Shown: positions 54,459 through 62,750, counted from the stretch's first letter. The stretch: 64,000 bases of DNA from Planococcus maritimus (GCF_001687625.2 NZ_CP016538.2:2944501-3008500); one strand, 5' to 3'. Notes: a model not told the origin generated them from the letters alone. Numbers and translations are program-made.

Positions 54459-54863
54459 TTACCCGTTTAATTCGTCGTTCATGGTGCGCGCCTGTTTTTT
54501 GAAATAGAAGTAAAAAGCGAACCAGATCGCGATGTAGAACAACACGAAGGTGGCGATTGTCAGCAGCATGCTCGGCACGGTGAACGGGAACCAGCCGATG
54601 CCGATGGCAAGCACGAAATACAATACGATGACAGTGATGAAATGGGCGGTCGTTTGCTTCGCGAGCGACCATTGGTGGTTTTCGAAATACAAAGTGCTGA
54701 CGGAGAAGAACCAGCCGCACAGTATGCTGCCGATCGAGTTGCGCAAGAACAGCGCGCCATCCAAGGTTTCCTGCCCGCTCAATACGACCGTATTGGTCAT
54801 GAGCACGCTGAGAAAAGCGCCGAAGAAGATGCCGAATACACTTCTGATCAAAAAGGTTTTCAT
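54459..54863 (-). CDS. DUF3021 membrane protein, probable LytTR-regulator partner
   Basis: 134 residues with four membrane helices, starting with MKTFLIRSVFGIFFGAF and ending with FYFYFKKQARTMND. It matches the DUF3021 layout. It overlaps the LytTR gene by 4 bases (ATGA). In LytTR regulatory systems (for example BrsRM and HdrRM of streptococci), a membrane protein encoded after the regulator holds it inactive; that role is inferred here. Confidence 0.85.
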   Translation of the reverse strand: MKTFLIRSVFGIFFGAFLSVLMTNTVVLSGQETLDGALFLRNSIGSILCGWFFSVSTLYFENHQWSLAKQTTAHFITVIVLYFVLAIGIGWFPFTVPSMLLTIATFVLFYIAIWFAFYFYFKKQARTMNDELNG

Positions 54864-55327
54864 TGTTCCTTCCTCCTATTCATTTTTAAGGATTTTTTGA
54901 TGGCGTTGACGTAATTGCGGGAGACGTATTCTTTCGCCCCCGATTTAAAATAGACGCATAAGGTGCCGTTGAACGACGCTTCAAAGCGGCTCATTTCATC
55001 GAGATTGGCGATGACCGATTTCGACAGGCGGATAAATTGGCTCGGCGCCAGCATGGCTTCTAGTTCGTACAGTTTTTCCTTCAAGCGGAACTCGCCTGTT
55101 GCGGTCACGGCCGATACGGTGTCGTTGGCCGTGTGGAAATAATGGATGTCGGCCGGCTTCAGGATGTGGCGCATTTCGCCTTTTTGGCCGACGAGAAAAC
55201 GCGTGCCTTGCCCGTTGATGAAATCGACGATGCTCTTGATCGAATCGTCCATTTCCTTGCACTGAATGACGATGGTCGTTTCCTCGTGTTTGCTGTCGAT
55301 GTCTACGGATACTTTCACTTTTCTCAC
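54860..55327 (-). CDS. LytTR DNA-binding regulator without receiver
   Basis: 155 residues. The N-terminal 50 are a short non-receiver segment. The C-terminal LytTR domain has IHYFHTANDTVSAVT, the KLYELEAML helix, FIRLSKSVIANLDEM and the YVSRNYVNAIKKSL end. It binds direct repeats and is typically autoregulated. Its partner is the DUF3021 protein. Confidence 0.9.
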   Translation of the reverse strand: MRKVKVSVDIDSKHEETTIVIQCKEMDDSIKSIVDFINGQGTRFLVGQKGEMRHILKPADIHYFHTANDTVSAVTATGEFRLKEKLYELEAMLAPSQFIRLSKSVIANLDEMSRFEASFNGTLCVYFKSGAKEYVSRNYVNAIKKSLKMNRRKEQ

Positions 55328-55435
55328 CTCTTCTCCCGGATTCCTTTTGTGTTGTCTCTACGAGCGATGACTGCTATTCTTTTGGTGCTTCAGGTGTTCG
55401 CTTCTGTTACTAGCCTAAGCTTATGCGAAATTTCG

Positions 55436-55484
55436 CGTCATGTCCCCCGTTTTTCGGCAACAAGCCGAAAACACCCCGTCATGT
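55436..55484. promoter_or_regulatory. Direct repeats flanking a hairpin upstream of the LytTR gene
   Basis: CGTCATGT occurs at 55436-55443 and again at 55477-55484. Between them is the hairpin GTTTTTCGGC / GCCGAAAAC. It lies about 110 bases upstream of the LytTR start, where an autoregulatory operator would be expected. The function is inferred. Confidence 0.45.
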
Positions 55485-55507
55485 GTAGAAATCCAACAGT
55501 GAAAAGC

Positions 55508-55547
55508 AAAAGACAGGCCCGCTCAAACTCGAGTGGGCCTGTCTTTT
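55508..55547. terminator. Intrinsic terminator
   Basis: A 17-bp stem AAAAGACAGGCCCGCTC / GAGTGGGCCTGTCTTTT with a 6-base loop, downstream of the acetyltransferase gene on the minus strand. Confidence 0.9.
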
Positions 55548-55592
55548 CAGTTACATTGTTTTCAATTGTTACGATGAACTGCCGCTGCCAAG

Positions 55593-56033
55593 CTAGAGCT
55601 TCTTCTCCAGCACAATTTTCAGCTGTCCGCGCGAATCGACTTCGGTTTCTAGGACATCAAACCCCGTCTGAATGTTCAACAGCAGCATGCCGCGCCATTT
55701 GTTCATCGTCTTGGTGCGGACGGTTTCAAAACCCATTGCCTTTAAGTCTTTGTGCTGCCTGCGCATCAGTTCAGAGGCGATGCCGAGCTTCCGGCAATCG
55801 TGACGGACGCCACCAAGCCAGCTATAGAACTTTGCGTCATCCAGCCCGTAGCCAATTTTATAGCCCGCGACATGCCCATCGGCTAAAGCAAGATGGATCA
55901 ATACGTGTTCTTGACTATTCAGCTTTTCCAGCCAGTGGCCGGGACCGCCGAAAATTTCCCGATGCAGCGCGGTGATTTCTTCTGTTAGGGTGTTCGATGG
56001 TTCGAAAGTGAAAGTTTGGTAGCGAATGTCCAT
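55593..56033 (-). CDS. GNAT-family N-acetyltransferase
   Basis: 146 residues. A GNAT fold is suggested by HLALADGHVAGYKIGYG, the acetyl-CoA-binding segment RHDCRKLGIASELMRRQ (R/Q-x-x-G-x-A region) and TVRTKTMNKWRGMLLLN with the final beta strand. It is presumably a cytoplasmic acetyltransferase; substrate unknown. It is an isolated gene. Confidence 0.85.
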   Translation of the reverse strand: MDIRYQTFTFEPSNTLTEEITALHREIFGGPGHWLEKLNSQEHVLIHLALADGHVAGYKIGYGLDDAKFYSWLGGVRHDCRKLGIASELMRRQHKDLKAMGFETVRTKTMNKWRGMLLLNIQTGFDVLETEVDSRGQLKIVLEKKL

Positions 56034-56114
56034 AAGTGTGCCTCTTTCTTATGTAAGATAGTATTGCAAGGTCTCCTACTGTATGTCTAAAAGCTGAAAT
56101 ACCAAGATTCATGC

Positions 56115-56312
56115 CTATTGCAGACTATTTCTCCTGACCGTCTTTAAAATTTCAGCAACTCCTACTGCTATTAAGCCATTTAATACGGCAAACACTGAAT
56201 ACAGGACAGCTTGCCCGTTTTCGCCATCAGATGCAATCGACATGACGATGGTAAAGACTCCCGCAAACATGATCAATATGCCAAACATGTAGAGCATCGG
56301 TACCAGTTTCAT
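56115..56312 (-). CDS. Small membrane protein, 65 residues
   Basis: ATG 56312 is chosen because GAAGGGGATAG lies just upstream; the frame is open nine codons further. The product has two helices (MLYMFGILIMFAGVFTIVM and VLYSVFAVLNGLIAVGVAEIL) around a short GENG loop. Unknown family. It is one of a run of small membrane genes on this strand. Confidence 0.65.
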   Translation of the reverse strand: MKLVPMLYMFGILIMFAGVFTIVMSIASDGENGQAVLYSVFAVLNGLIAVGVAEILKTVRRNSLQ

Positions 56313-56438
56313 CTCTATCCCCTTCCTTCTGTAGGTCACATACTGAATTTGTTAACTAGCAAAATCGTTTGGTGTCAGTAAGGTCATCTTCATCCAATTG
56401 ACTTTTATCCGGGAAATCCGGACTGGACTACTACTATT

Positions 56439-56636
56439 TTATCGATTCTTTTCACGAATAAATTGTATAACCAACAGCTTGCTGATGTAATATATAGACC
56501 CTACGACTGCCACTGCAAATGCTAAAAAACTAATTGTCATCAACCAACCGCCAACAGCCATATCTAACACATTGTTCAAGATAAGAGTCGCAACCGCAAA
56601 GACAACTGCTATAGTCCAAACTGCTTTTTCGTTCAT
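56439..56636 (-). CDS. Small membrane protein, 65 residues
   Basis: A strong ribosome site (GGAGGGATAAG) precedes ATG 56636. Two membrane helices (VWTIAVVFAVATLILNNVL and WLMTISFLAFAVAVVGSIYY) are followed by a basic tail (FIREKNR). Unknown function. Confidence 0.7.
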   Translation of the reverse strand: MNEKAVWTIAVVFAVATLILNNVLDMAVGGWLMTISFLAFAVAVVGSIYYISKLLVIQFIREKNR

Positions 56637-56661
56637 CTTATCCCTCCGAGTTCATTATGTC

Positions 56662-56931
56662 TTAACGAGGAAACGCCAACCAATAAGCAAGTGGGAGGAA
56701 GATCAACGCAAAGATACCGAGACTGATCCATACATGCTTTTTCGGGATCCCCCACTTTTTTTCAAGCGAACGAACATGAATGGAGACCAACGAGTAGCCG
56801 ATAAATCCAACCAAAAAGCCGAGCTGATCGTGGTGAATCGAGAGCGTTCGAACGAGGTTCAGTCCCAACAACAACATGGCAACTTTACAAAGTGTTAGAT
56901 GAACATACTGCATTTTCTTTTCTTCTGTCAT
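56662..56931 (-). CDS. Small membrane protein, 89 residues
   Basis: ATG 56931 (AAAGGAGCG upstream) is preferred over the open frame to 57003. Three predicted helices with basic loops (VRSLEKKWGIPKKHVW). Unknown family. It sits directly upstream of the 65-residue membrane gene and may share its transcript. Confidence 0.7.
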   Translation of the reverse strand: MTEEKKMQYVHLTLCKVAMLLLGLNLVRTLSIHHDQLGFLVGFIGYSLVSIHVRSLEKKWGIPKKHVWISLGIFALIFLPLAYWLAFPR

Positions 56932-57056
56932 CTTTTCGCTCCTTTCAGACATTATTAGATTGGCGTCAAAATGGCCTGTTTTGGCTGATTGGAGTGCTTC
57001 CACTAAAAACTAGAAACTTTTACTATCTATGCTCTTACACAGTAAAGTCCTCGAAT

Positions 57057-57788
57057 TTATTTTTTTGACCATTGATTGCCGTGAAAAACATTCAAAATGA
57101 ACTCTTTTTCTGGAACGTTCAATTGTTCATATCCTAAAAGGAAATCTTGGTTATTATAAGGAGCTTGCTTTAATACGACATTGATTTCTTTAGCCGTTAA
57201 TTCAACGATCGCATAACTGGCAGACGGTTTGTCATAACAGCCAAGTGAACCCGGATTTAAGTAAATTCGTTGTGCCGAAGAAAAATGATGCACTGGATGG
57301 TGATGGCCGAAACAAACCAAATCGAACGCTGACGCCTTATAAAACTGGTCCAGTTTTTCAACCGTCGGCTCAGAATCAATAGGAAGAAATTGTTGCTCAG
57401 CGTCTAAGTGATAGTGAGTAAACAATATCTTATGACCTTCATACTCCGCTACTATTTCTTTAGGGATGGTTTTTAACTTGGGAAGCAGACTTTGATCCAA
57501 TCGTTTCGCTAACCATTCGTGATGAACCTTTTCTTCGCCTTGGCTTTGGCCACTTTCTCCCTCCAAAATCGCGATCAATTCTTCTTCATGATTCCCGATA
57601 ACAAATGAAACGTCTTTTCTGGAAAACAAATCTCGAAGTACTTCGTTGGTCTCATACCCTATCCCAACCATATCTCCTATACAGTAAATGTGCTTCACTT
57701 CGGGGTTTTGATCGATTTCAGCCAACACTGAAAGTAAAGCACGACTATTTCCGTGGACATCAGCTATTACTGCGATAGTTGTACTCAT
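57057..57788 (-). CDS. Calcineurin-like metallophosphoesterase (YfcE-type)
   Basis: 243 residues with all motifs of the family: IADVHGN, CIGDMVGIG, FVIGNHEEE, the THYH histidine region and CFGHHHPVHH, plus LNPGSLGCYDKPS. These bind a two-metal centre. Members of this single-domain group are phosphodiesterases or phosphatases of unclear physiological substrate. A single gene. Confidence 0.9.
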   Translation of the reverse strand: MSTTIAVIADVHGNSRALLSVLAEIDQNPEVKHIYCIGDMVGIGYETNEVLRDLFSRKDVSFVIGNHEEELIAILEGESGQSQGEEKVHHEWLAKRLDQSLLPKLKTIPKEIVAEYEGHKILFTHYHLDAEQQFLPIDSEPTVEKLDQFYKASAFDLVCFGHHHPVHHFSSAQRIYLNPGSLGCYDKPSASYAIVELTAKEINVVLKQAPYNNQDFLLGYEQLNVPEKEFILNVFHGNQWSKK

Positions 57789-58066
57789 GGACGTTACACC
57801 TCTCCAACTTCTTGAGTTGTGTTATCAATAAGTTGCAGATAGAAACTAACTCCAGTTCCCACCAATATGATATTATGAAAAATATGGAAGTTAAATTAAC
57901 TGGATCGCTCAAAACAATTTCATGGCCTTAGGTTTGTTAGAATAACCGTCCTTGACCAATGTCTTTGATCTTCTTTTTACGACGTGTCATTTACATCTAT
58001 TTACTTTGAAATAAAAAGGGGGGACCACTTTGAGTAATATGAGCAAGAACGTCCTTAACAGCAACT

Positions 58067-58807
58067 TTGAAAAAATACGAAGACCCCGAATACTACGACC
58101 TAGAATATCAAAATTATTTAAATGATGTTCCGTTTCTTGCTGCATGGGCTGAAAAATTAACTGGTCTCATCGTAGATTTAGGCTGTGGTACAGGGCGAGT
58201 AACCATTCCTTTAGCCCAGCAAGGGTACCAATTAATTGGTGTAGATATACATGAAGGCATGCTTGCGCGGGCTAAAGAAAAAACATTTGACACCAATTTA
58301 TCAATCGATTGGATTTTGCAAGATTGTACACGGCTCGCATTGAATACCGAGGCATCCCTTATATACATGACAGAAAATTCTTTTCAACACTTTCTCACGA
58401 ACGAATCACAAAACCAGTTACTGAAGTCGGTACAAACTCATTTAAGCGATAACGGTGTCTTTATTTTCAATACGCGTTTTCCTATTTTGAGTGAACTCGC
58501 ACAAGTCGAAGAATCAACACGGATATATACAGATAAACGCCATCGTAAAATCCGAGAAAAAATCGTTGAAACTTATCATCCATTGACCCAAATTTTGCAC
58601 TGCACATCAGTCCGAGAATTACTTGAAGTTTTCAATGAAACTCCTGTAGAACAAGACAGCATTTCCCTTCGCTATGTGTTCCCTCTTGAAATGGAGCGCC
58701 TTCTCACAGAAAATGGATTCGCGATATTGGAATCGTATAGTTCATGGGACAAAGAGCCATTACGCGCTTCCTGTAGTGAAATGATTTATGTCTGTAAGAA
58801 ATGCTGA
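58067..58807 (+). CDS. Class I SAM-dependent methyltransferase, probable N-terminal frameshift
   Basis: 246 residues. Motif I VDLGCGTGR (about 36-44), the acidic motif II GVDIHEGM, and a later DxxL segment fit the Methyltransf_25 family. The open frame starts at TTG 58067 without a ribosome site. A strong site, AAAAGGGGGGA, precedes TTG 58030 in another frame, which reads SNMSKNVLNSNFEK and would join this frame if the A6 run at 58070-58075 had five As. The substrate is unknown. Confidence 0.8.
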   Translation: MKKYEDPEYYDLEYQNYLNDVPFLAAWAEKLTGLIVDLGCGTGRVTIPLAQQGYQLIGVDIHEGMLARAKEKTFDTNLSIDWILQDCTRLALNTEASLIYMTENSFQHFLTNESQNQLLKSVQTHLSDNGVFIFNTRFPILSELAQVEESTRIYTDKRHRKIREKIVETYHPLTQILHCTSVRELLEVFNETPVEQDSISLRYVFPLEMERLLTENGFAILESYSSWDKEPLRASCSEMIYVCKKC

Positions 58808-58870
58808 TTCTGTTAATTTGAGCTAGCTACCTGACAAATACTAAGGTTCAGTATCTCCGTAACAAGTATG

Positions 58871-59176
58871 CTATTTAGTTTCCGTAGCTTCCGCTTTTGA
58901 CACTAATTTTCCGAGCAAGTTCTTTTTTTGAATAAACAAGATCACCAGCGCTTGAATCGACATGGCGATGATGACGAGGATCAAATGCGAACTGTGATAA
59001 AAAGTATGGGCAAGCGCAAAGTAAATCGGGCCTGCGCTCAAATAAGAAATGTATTGGTTTTTAGTCAGGATGTAGACGATGGTTGCGAGGCAGCTTGTGA
59101 TGAAGAATAGCTCCCCATATAGTGAAATGTACTCCAAGACCAGACTGATGGAATACGCCAAGTCGTTTATAAACAT
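58871..59176 (-). CDS. Small membrane protein, 101 residues
   Basis: Three to four hydrophobic helices (YSISLVLEYISLYGELFFITS to ILVIIAMSIQALVILFI in parts) and a charged C-terminus (VSKAEATETK). The ribosome site GGAGGGAAAAG is strong. Unknown family. Monocistronic by appearance. Confidence 0.72.
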   Translation of the reverse strand: MFINDLAYSISLVLEYISLYGELFFITSCLATIVYILTKNQYISYLSAGPIYFALAHTFYHSSHLILVIIAMSIQALVILFIQKKNLLGKLVSKAEATETK

Positions 59177-59267
59177 CTTTTCCCTCCTTCATCAAAATCA
59201 ATAAGCTCTTCATTAATGGTAACATTTAATGGAAAAATTGTTATCAATAATCATGAAATTCCCATAT

Positions 59268-59304
59268 AAAAGCCCCCTGTTGCTCAACAACAGAGGGCAT
59301 TTTT
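59268..59304 (-). terminator. Intrinsic terminator of the SDR gene
   Basis: Stem GCCCCCTGTTG / CAACAGAGGGC with one mismatch, flanked by A and T runs. Confidence 0.88.
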
Positions 59305-59324
59305 GGCGGTCTCTCGCCTATGTA

Positions 59325-60146
59325 TTAAAAGCGTTTCATCTTCTCCTGGGACATCGCGGCTTTCATGCGCGGATAATTGGCGATTGTGCCGCCATCTATT
59401 CGCAAATCGATGCCGGTGATATAGGAAGCCGAATCGCTCAATAGAAACTCGATTGCGGAGGCGATTTCTTCCGGTTCGACCGTCCGCCGCAGCGGCGTGT
59501 GGTCAAGCATGGTTTGAATGTCTCCCGTATCGCCTGGCAGACTCATCATTCCGGGAGATACGGAATTGAGGCGAGCGCCTTTTTGGCCCCATACCCATGC
59601 CTGATCTTCGACGATCAATTGAACAGCGAGCTTCGCCATACTGTTGGCGGCTCCTGCGTCTCCTTGCGTGAACTGGTCGAGCGTTTCCACCAAATTAGCC
59701 GACAACTGCTGCTTTAAAACCTCCATGTATTGGCCATTTTGCGGCACCATGTAGGCGGTCATCGACGACATCATGACCGCGGATGTCGATTCGTTGGCAA
59801 GTGGCAAAAACGCCTCGAGTACATGGTTCATCCCGACGACCTTATCGGCCATCATACGCTTGGAATCGTTCGCGTTCGACATGCCTGCCATATGAACTAG
59901 CCCTCTCAAAGCCCCAAGTTCCGATGCTTTTTCCGCTACCTTTCCGACCGCTTGTGTCGATGTCAGATCGGCTGTTTCGCAGTGGATATCGGTAATGCCC
60001 GCTTGCAAAAGCTGTTGTCTCGCAAGCTCAAGGCATTTTTCGCACGAATCCACCAACACTAGCGTGCCTCGTGCGCCGATTTGTTTCGCTACGGCGACGG
60101 CCACTTGTTCTGAACCGCCTGTGATCACGTATACGTCCTTCGTCAT
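59325..60146 (-). CDS. Short-chain dehydrogenase/reductase with altered active-site motifs
   Basis: 273 residues from ATG 60146 (AGGGGGAAT upstream). The Rossmann fold and C-terminal SVSPGMMSLPG, DSASYITGIDLRIDGG are clear SDR marks. The N-terminal cofactor motif, normally TGxxxGIG, reads TGGSEQVA. The expected YxxxK is YMEVLK, with one extra residue. Catalysis may therefore be weakened or changed. It is divergent from a TetR gene and probably under its control. Confidence 0.82.
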   Translation of the reverse strand: MTKDVYVITGGSEQVAVAVAKQIGARGTLVLVDSCEKCLELARQQLLQAGITDIHCETADLTSTQAVGKVAEKASELGALRGLVHMAGMSNANDSKRMMADKVVGMNHVLEAFLPLANESTSAVMMSSMTAYMVPQNGQYMEVLKQQLSANLVETLDQFTQGDAGAANSMAKLAVQLIVEDQAWVWGQKGARLNSVSPGMMSLPGDTGDIQTMLDHTPLRRTVEPEEIASAIEFLLSDSASYITGIDLRIDGGTIANYPRMKAAMSQEKMKRF

Positions 60147-60177
60147 AAGCAATTCCCCCTGTTTTCTACTATAATTA

Positions 60178-60198
60178 GCGTAAGCGTAATTACCGTAA
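60178..60198. promoter_or_regulatory. Candidate TetR operator with three CGTAA repeats
   Basis: GCGTAA (60178), GCGTAA (60184) and CCGTAA (60193) lie between the divergent SDR and TetR genes, next to a TATAAT (60170-60175). The segment also contains imperfect dyad symmetry (CGTAATTACCG). Confidence 0.5.
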
Positions 60199-60244
60199 AA
60201 AACACAAGACATTTTCTGTGATTTTGTCCAACGAGGTGACATAA

Positions 60245-60760
60245 ATGATAACAGCGAAACAAACCATTACCGAAACCTTCATCCATTTGCTTACGGAACA
60301 AACTTTTGAAGACCTGTCTGTCAAAGACATCGTTTCGTACGCAGGCATTTCCCGCTCGACGTTCTATCTGCATTTCACCGATAAATACGAATTGATGGAT
60401 GCGGTGCGCAGCCAAGTGAACGGACGGCTCCTGCAAATTTACAATGAACCGTCAGCCGCAGAGACGATCAACTTGAAGATCTGTCAGCACGTTTTTCGCT
60501 ACCGCTCGTTTTACCGCCAGGAATTTTCCGATGCCGGCCGCATCCATGAATTGACCCGCCGCTTTGCAGACGAGCTCGAACATGTCTTTGGTGATGAGGA
60601 TTTGGCCGTGTTCGCCGGATGGGGCACGATTGGTTATTTGGTATCCTGGGTCAAAGGCGGATTTGCAATGGCGCCTCGAGAAGCCTCTGATAAGCTGATG
60701 AAGATCCTCTTTGCTGATTGGACGGCGAATTTAGCGGATACCCGCGAACGCAGCAATTGA
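60245..60760 (+). CDS. TetR-family transcriptional regulator
   Basis: 171 residues. The N-terminal HTH is typical: FIHLLTEQTFEDLSVKDIVSYAGISRSTFYLHF, in two visible parts (KDIVSYAGIS and STFYLHFTDKYELMD). The C-terminal ligand domain is of the YfiR/TetR_C_33 kind. The gene is divergent from the SDR gene; the intergenic repeats are a probable operator. It is intact, unlike the TetR gene at 4.5-5.1 kb. Confidence 0.9.
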   Translation: MITAKQTITETFIHLLTEQTFEDLSVKDIVSYAGISRSTFYLHFTDKYELMDAVRSQVNGRLLQIYNEPSAAETINLKICQHVFRYRSFYRQEFSDAGRIHELTRRFADELEHVFGDEDLAVFAGWGTIGYLVSWVKGGFAMAPREASDKLMKILFADWTANLADTRERSN

Positions 60761-60822
60761 TCTTTCGTTCCCGCTAAATGGGCAATAGCAGTAGCTATCC
60801 GCAAAACGAAAGGACTGTTTTG

Positions 60823-61209
60823 ATGACCTTATATCGATTCTTTACCATCGCCATTTTAATCGTCGGGTCGCTTTGGCTCGTTAATGACTTCTTTCCGAAT
60901 CTGCTTGGCATCTCTTCATGGCTTTTACTTGCTAGTCTGGTTGTTTTGTTCATCACTCTTTTTATCACGTCGCCCGATGATGAACAGCCAAGAAAAAGAG
61001 GAAAACATTCCAAATTGATCTTTACAGCCCTTGGAATGGGTTGTCCGATTGCATTGATTGCCTTGCTCACTTTTCTTGGCGGCGAGTCAAGCCTCGGCCT
61101 TGCACTCGACAGTTCGACTCTGTGGATTCTTGTCGCTGTTTCTTTATGGCTCAGCTATTCTGATGATAAGAAAGCATATAAAGAAACAGCGGAGGAGGCC
61201 GAACAGTAA
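60823..61209 (+). CDS. Small membrane protein, paralogue B of the 125-residue family
   Basis: 128 residues from ATG 60823 (GAAAGGA upstream). Four helices; blocks NDFFPNLLGI, ALLTFLGGES and SSTLWILV match the paralogues at 29847 and 61440. The acidic/lysine tail (DDKKAYKETAEEAEQ) is longer than the others. Function unknown. It lies just before paralogue C, so a tandem duplication is likely. Confidence 0.75.
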   Translation: MTLYRFFTIAILIVGSLWLVNDFFPNLLGISSWLLLASLVVLFITLFITSPDDEQPRKRGKHSKLIFTALGMGCPIALIALLTFLGGESSLGLALDSSTLWILVAVSLWLSYSDDKKAYKETAEEAEQ

Positions 61210-61439
61210 AAGTATTGCACGGCAGGCGGTGCTGTAAAACGAACCCACACACCCCAATGCTCTTTCTTACTTTTATCAATCAAGCTCTTCGCTACCGGAG
61301 GGCTTGTTTGTTGCTAGCTTTAAGCGTCACGAAATCTTCACAGCGAACGAGGGATTCCGCCCAACGCCTTTTTTCTCCCCTTATCTTTGTTAGACTGAGG
61401 GGTAGGCCGTTCTATGCCAATCATGAGAGGATTTTTATT

Positions 61440-61817
61440 GTGAAAACCTATTGGCTTATTATTGCTGTATTATTGCTGAACTTATCGCTGCTGCTGATCA
61501 ATGATTATTTCCCGGGTACGCTCGCCGAACTCGGCATTCCCTCGTGGATTTTGTTCGTGGTGATCGCCTTGATGGTGGTCTTTAGCTGGGCTGCAGTCAA
61601 GCCGCGCCGCGAGAAAAAGCGCTATATGATCATCTTTCCTGCATTGATGGTCGGCGTGCCGCTTGTGGTTATGGCCGTTTTGACGGCGCTTGGCGGGGAA
61701 TCACAAAACAGCCTATCGCTGGCAAGCCCGGCCGTATGGATCGGCGCTGTCTTGGCGATATGGATTTCTTGGCTCGAGTATACGAGGGTATCAGAGAAAA
61801 AAGCAGGGAAAGCATAA
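61440..61817 (+). CDS. Small membrane protein, paralogue C of the 125-residue family
   Basis: 125 residues from GTG 61440 (GAGAGGAT upstream; the frame is open upstream without a site). It begins VKTYWLIIAVLLLN and has NDYFPGTLAELGIPSW and LTALGGESQNSLS. It is closer to paralogue A (same length and MKTYWL start) than to B. Four helices, basic loop KPRREKKR. Function unknown. Confidence 0.75.
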   Translation: MKTYWLIIAVLLLNLSLLLINDYFPGTLAELGIPSWILFVVIALMVVFSWAAVKPRREKKRYMIIFPALMVGVPLVVMAVLTALGGESQNSLSLASPAVWIGAVLAIWISWLEYTRVSEKKAGKA

Positions 61818-61827
61818 AGTTTGCATG

Positions 61828-61861
61828 AAAAAAGGCTCTTCCACATGGGAGAGCCTTTTTT
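61828..61861. terminator. Bidirectional intrinsic terminator
   Basis: A 15-bp stem AAAAAAGGCTCTTCC / GGGAGAGCCTTTTTT with one mismatch and loop ACAT, between convergent genes. Confidence 0.92.
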
Positions 61862-61870
61862 CATGCCTTG

Positions 61871-62161
61871 TCAGTCCTTAAACGATAAACCTGCTTGTGT
61901 TAAATGCTTCTTGAAAATCGGTAGCGATGCGGGCCCGACGCCATGAAGCGCCAAAATTTCCTTTTCGCCATAGCCCGACAACTTGTCGAGCGTATCGATT
62001 TCTTCGCGCAACAGGGCATTCCGCGCCGGCGCGCTAAGTTCCCGGAGAAATCCCTTGTTCGGCTTATTGGCTTCGTTGCATACAGGACATGTTGGACAAT
62101 CGCTGCTTTTGTAATACCGGTGGCCTTGATCACAGATGCGCAAAGTTTTTTCCGCTGCCAT
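61871..62161 (-). CDS. Small zinc-ribbon and helix-hairpin-helix protein
   Basis: 96 residues from ATG 62161 (GAAGGGTG upstream). The N-terminal zinc ribbon has CDQGHRYYKSSDCPTCPVC in parts (CxxxH, CPTCPVC). The C-terminal half, with LSAPARNALLREEIDTLDKL and LALHGVGPASLP, resembles the RNA polymerase alpha C-terminal/helix-hairpin-helix fold. It probably binds nucleic acid. Function unknown. Confidence 0.75.
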   Translation of the reverse strand: MAAEKTLRICDQGHRYYKSSDCPTCPVCNEANKPNKGFLRELSAPARNALLREEIDTLDKLSGYGEKEILALHGVGPASLPIFKKHLTQAGLSFKD

Positions 62162-62174
62162 GTTCATCACCCTT

Positions 62175-62354
62175 CTATTTTTCCCCATTAATTAAACTCA
62201 ATTTACCACCCCTCGCTAGCTCTGCCAACAAAGAAATCTCCCCCCCTATCATTTCCCGGGGAATGAAATTCACACCTTCATCGCTCTTATCAGGCACAAA
62301 CTTGACGAATGCAATGGCTTGCCGCTTGATAGCGAGCAGCGAAAGACGGTACAG
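62175..62354 (-). pseudogene. Possible gene remnant without start codon
   Basis: An open minus-strand frame of 59 codons between two stops. It encodes protein-like sequence (KRQAIAFVKFVPDKSDEG, then GGEISLLAELARGG) and ends just before the zinc-ribbon gene's ribosome site. No ATG, GTG or TTG with a ribosome site starts it. It may be the tail of a decayed gene, or a chance reading. Confidence 0.3.
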
Positions 62355-62456
62355 TTAAACAAAGCCAAACGAACGAAGCGGCTTATTGGCACTCAAAAAC
62401 AATCGGCCAATTGGTTTTTAACCATTGGCACCGATAAAACGATAAGGAGTTTGGAT

Positions 62457-62750
62457 ATGATGGCAGCTACAAAAAACTATGATCCTGAGAAAAGCTTAAA
62501 AAAAGTAATGACACTTTACGGAGCCGCTCTGTTCTTAGGGCTTGCGATTTCGATTTACACCCATCACATTGAAGATGTCGGCGGCTTCCTGACATTCCTT
62601 GTCCCCGCAGCAATCGTCTACTTTTTCGTTTTGTTCGCTTTCTTTAAAGAAGGCATGTTCCGGAAAATCGTATACGGCCTTATGGCACTCATCGGACTGG
62701 TCTCCGTGTTCATGGCTTTTTACCTCGAACTTACAGGCGGCGGCCATTGA
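62457..62750 (+). CDS. Small membrane protein, 97 residues
   Basis: Start ATG 62457 (or 62460) behind AAGGAG. Three helices (LYGAALFLGLAISIYTH, FLTFLVPAAIVYFFVLFAFF, IVYGLMALIGLVSVFMAFYL), with a basic N-terminus. Unknown family. Followed closely by the PfpI-like gene. Confidence 0.7.
   Translation: MMAATKNYDPEKSLKKVMTLYGAALFLGLAISIYTHHIEDVGGFLTFLVPAAIVYFFVLFAFFKEGMFRKIVYGLMALIGLVSVFMAFYLELTGGGH

Noticed and set aside
55133..55975. Long + strand ORF across the LytTR/acetyltransferase region
   Set aside because: It runs antisense to two clear genes and through a terminator hairpin, with an Arg/Ser/Cys-rich product typical of shadow frames.
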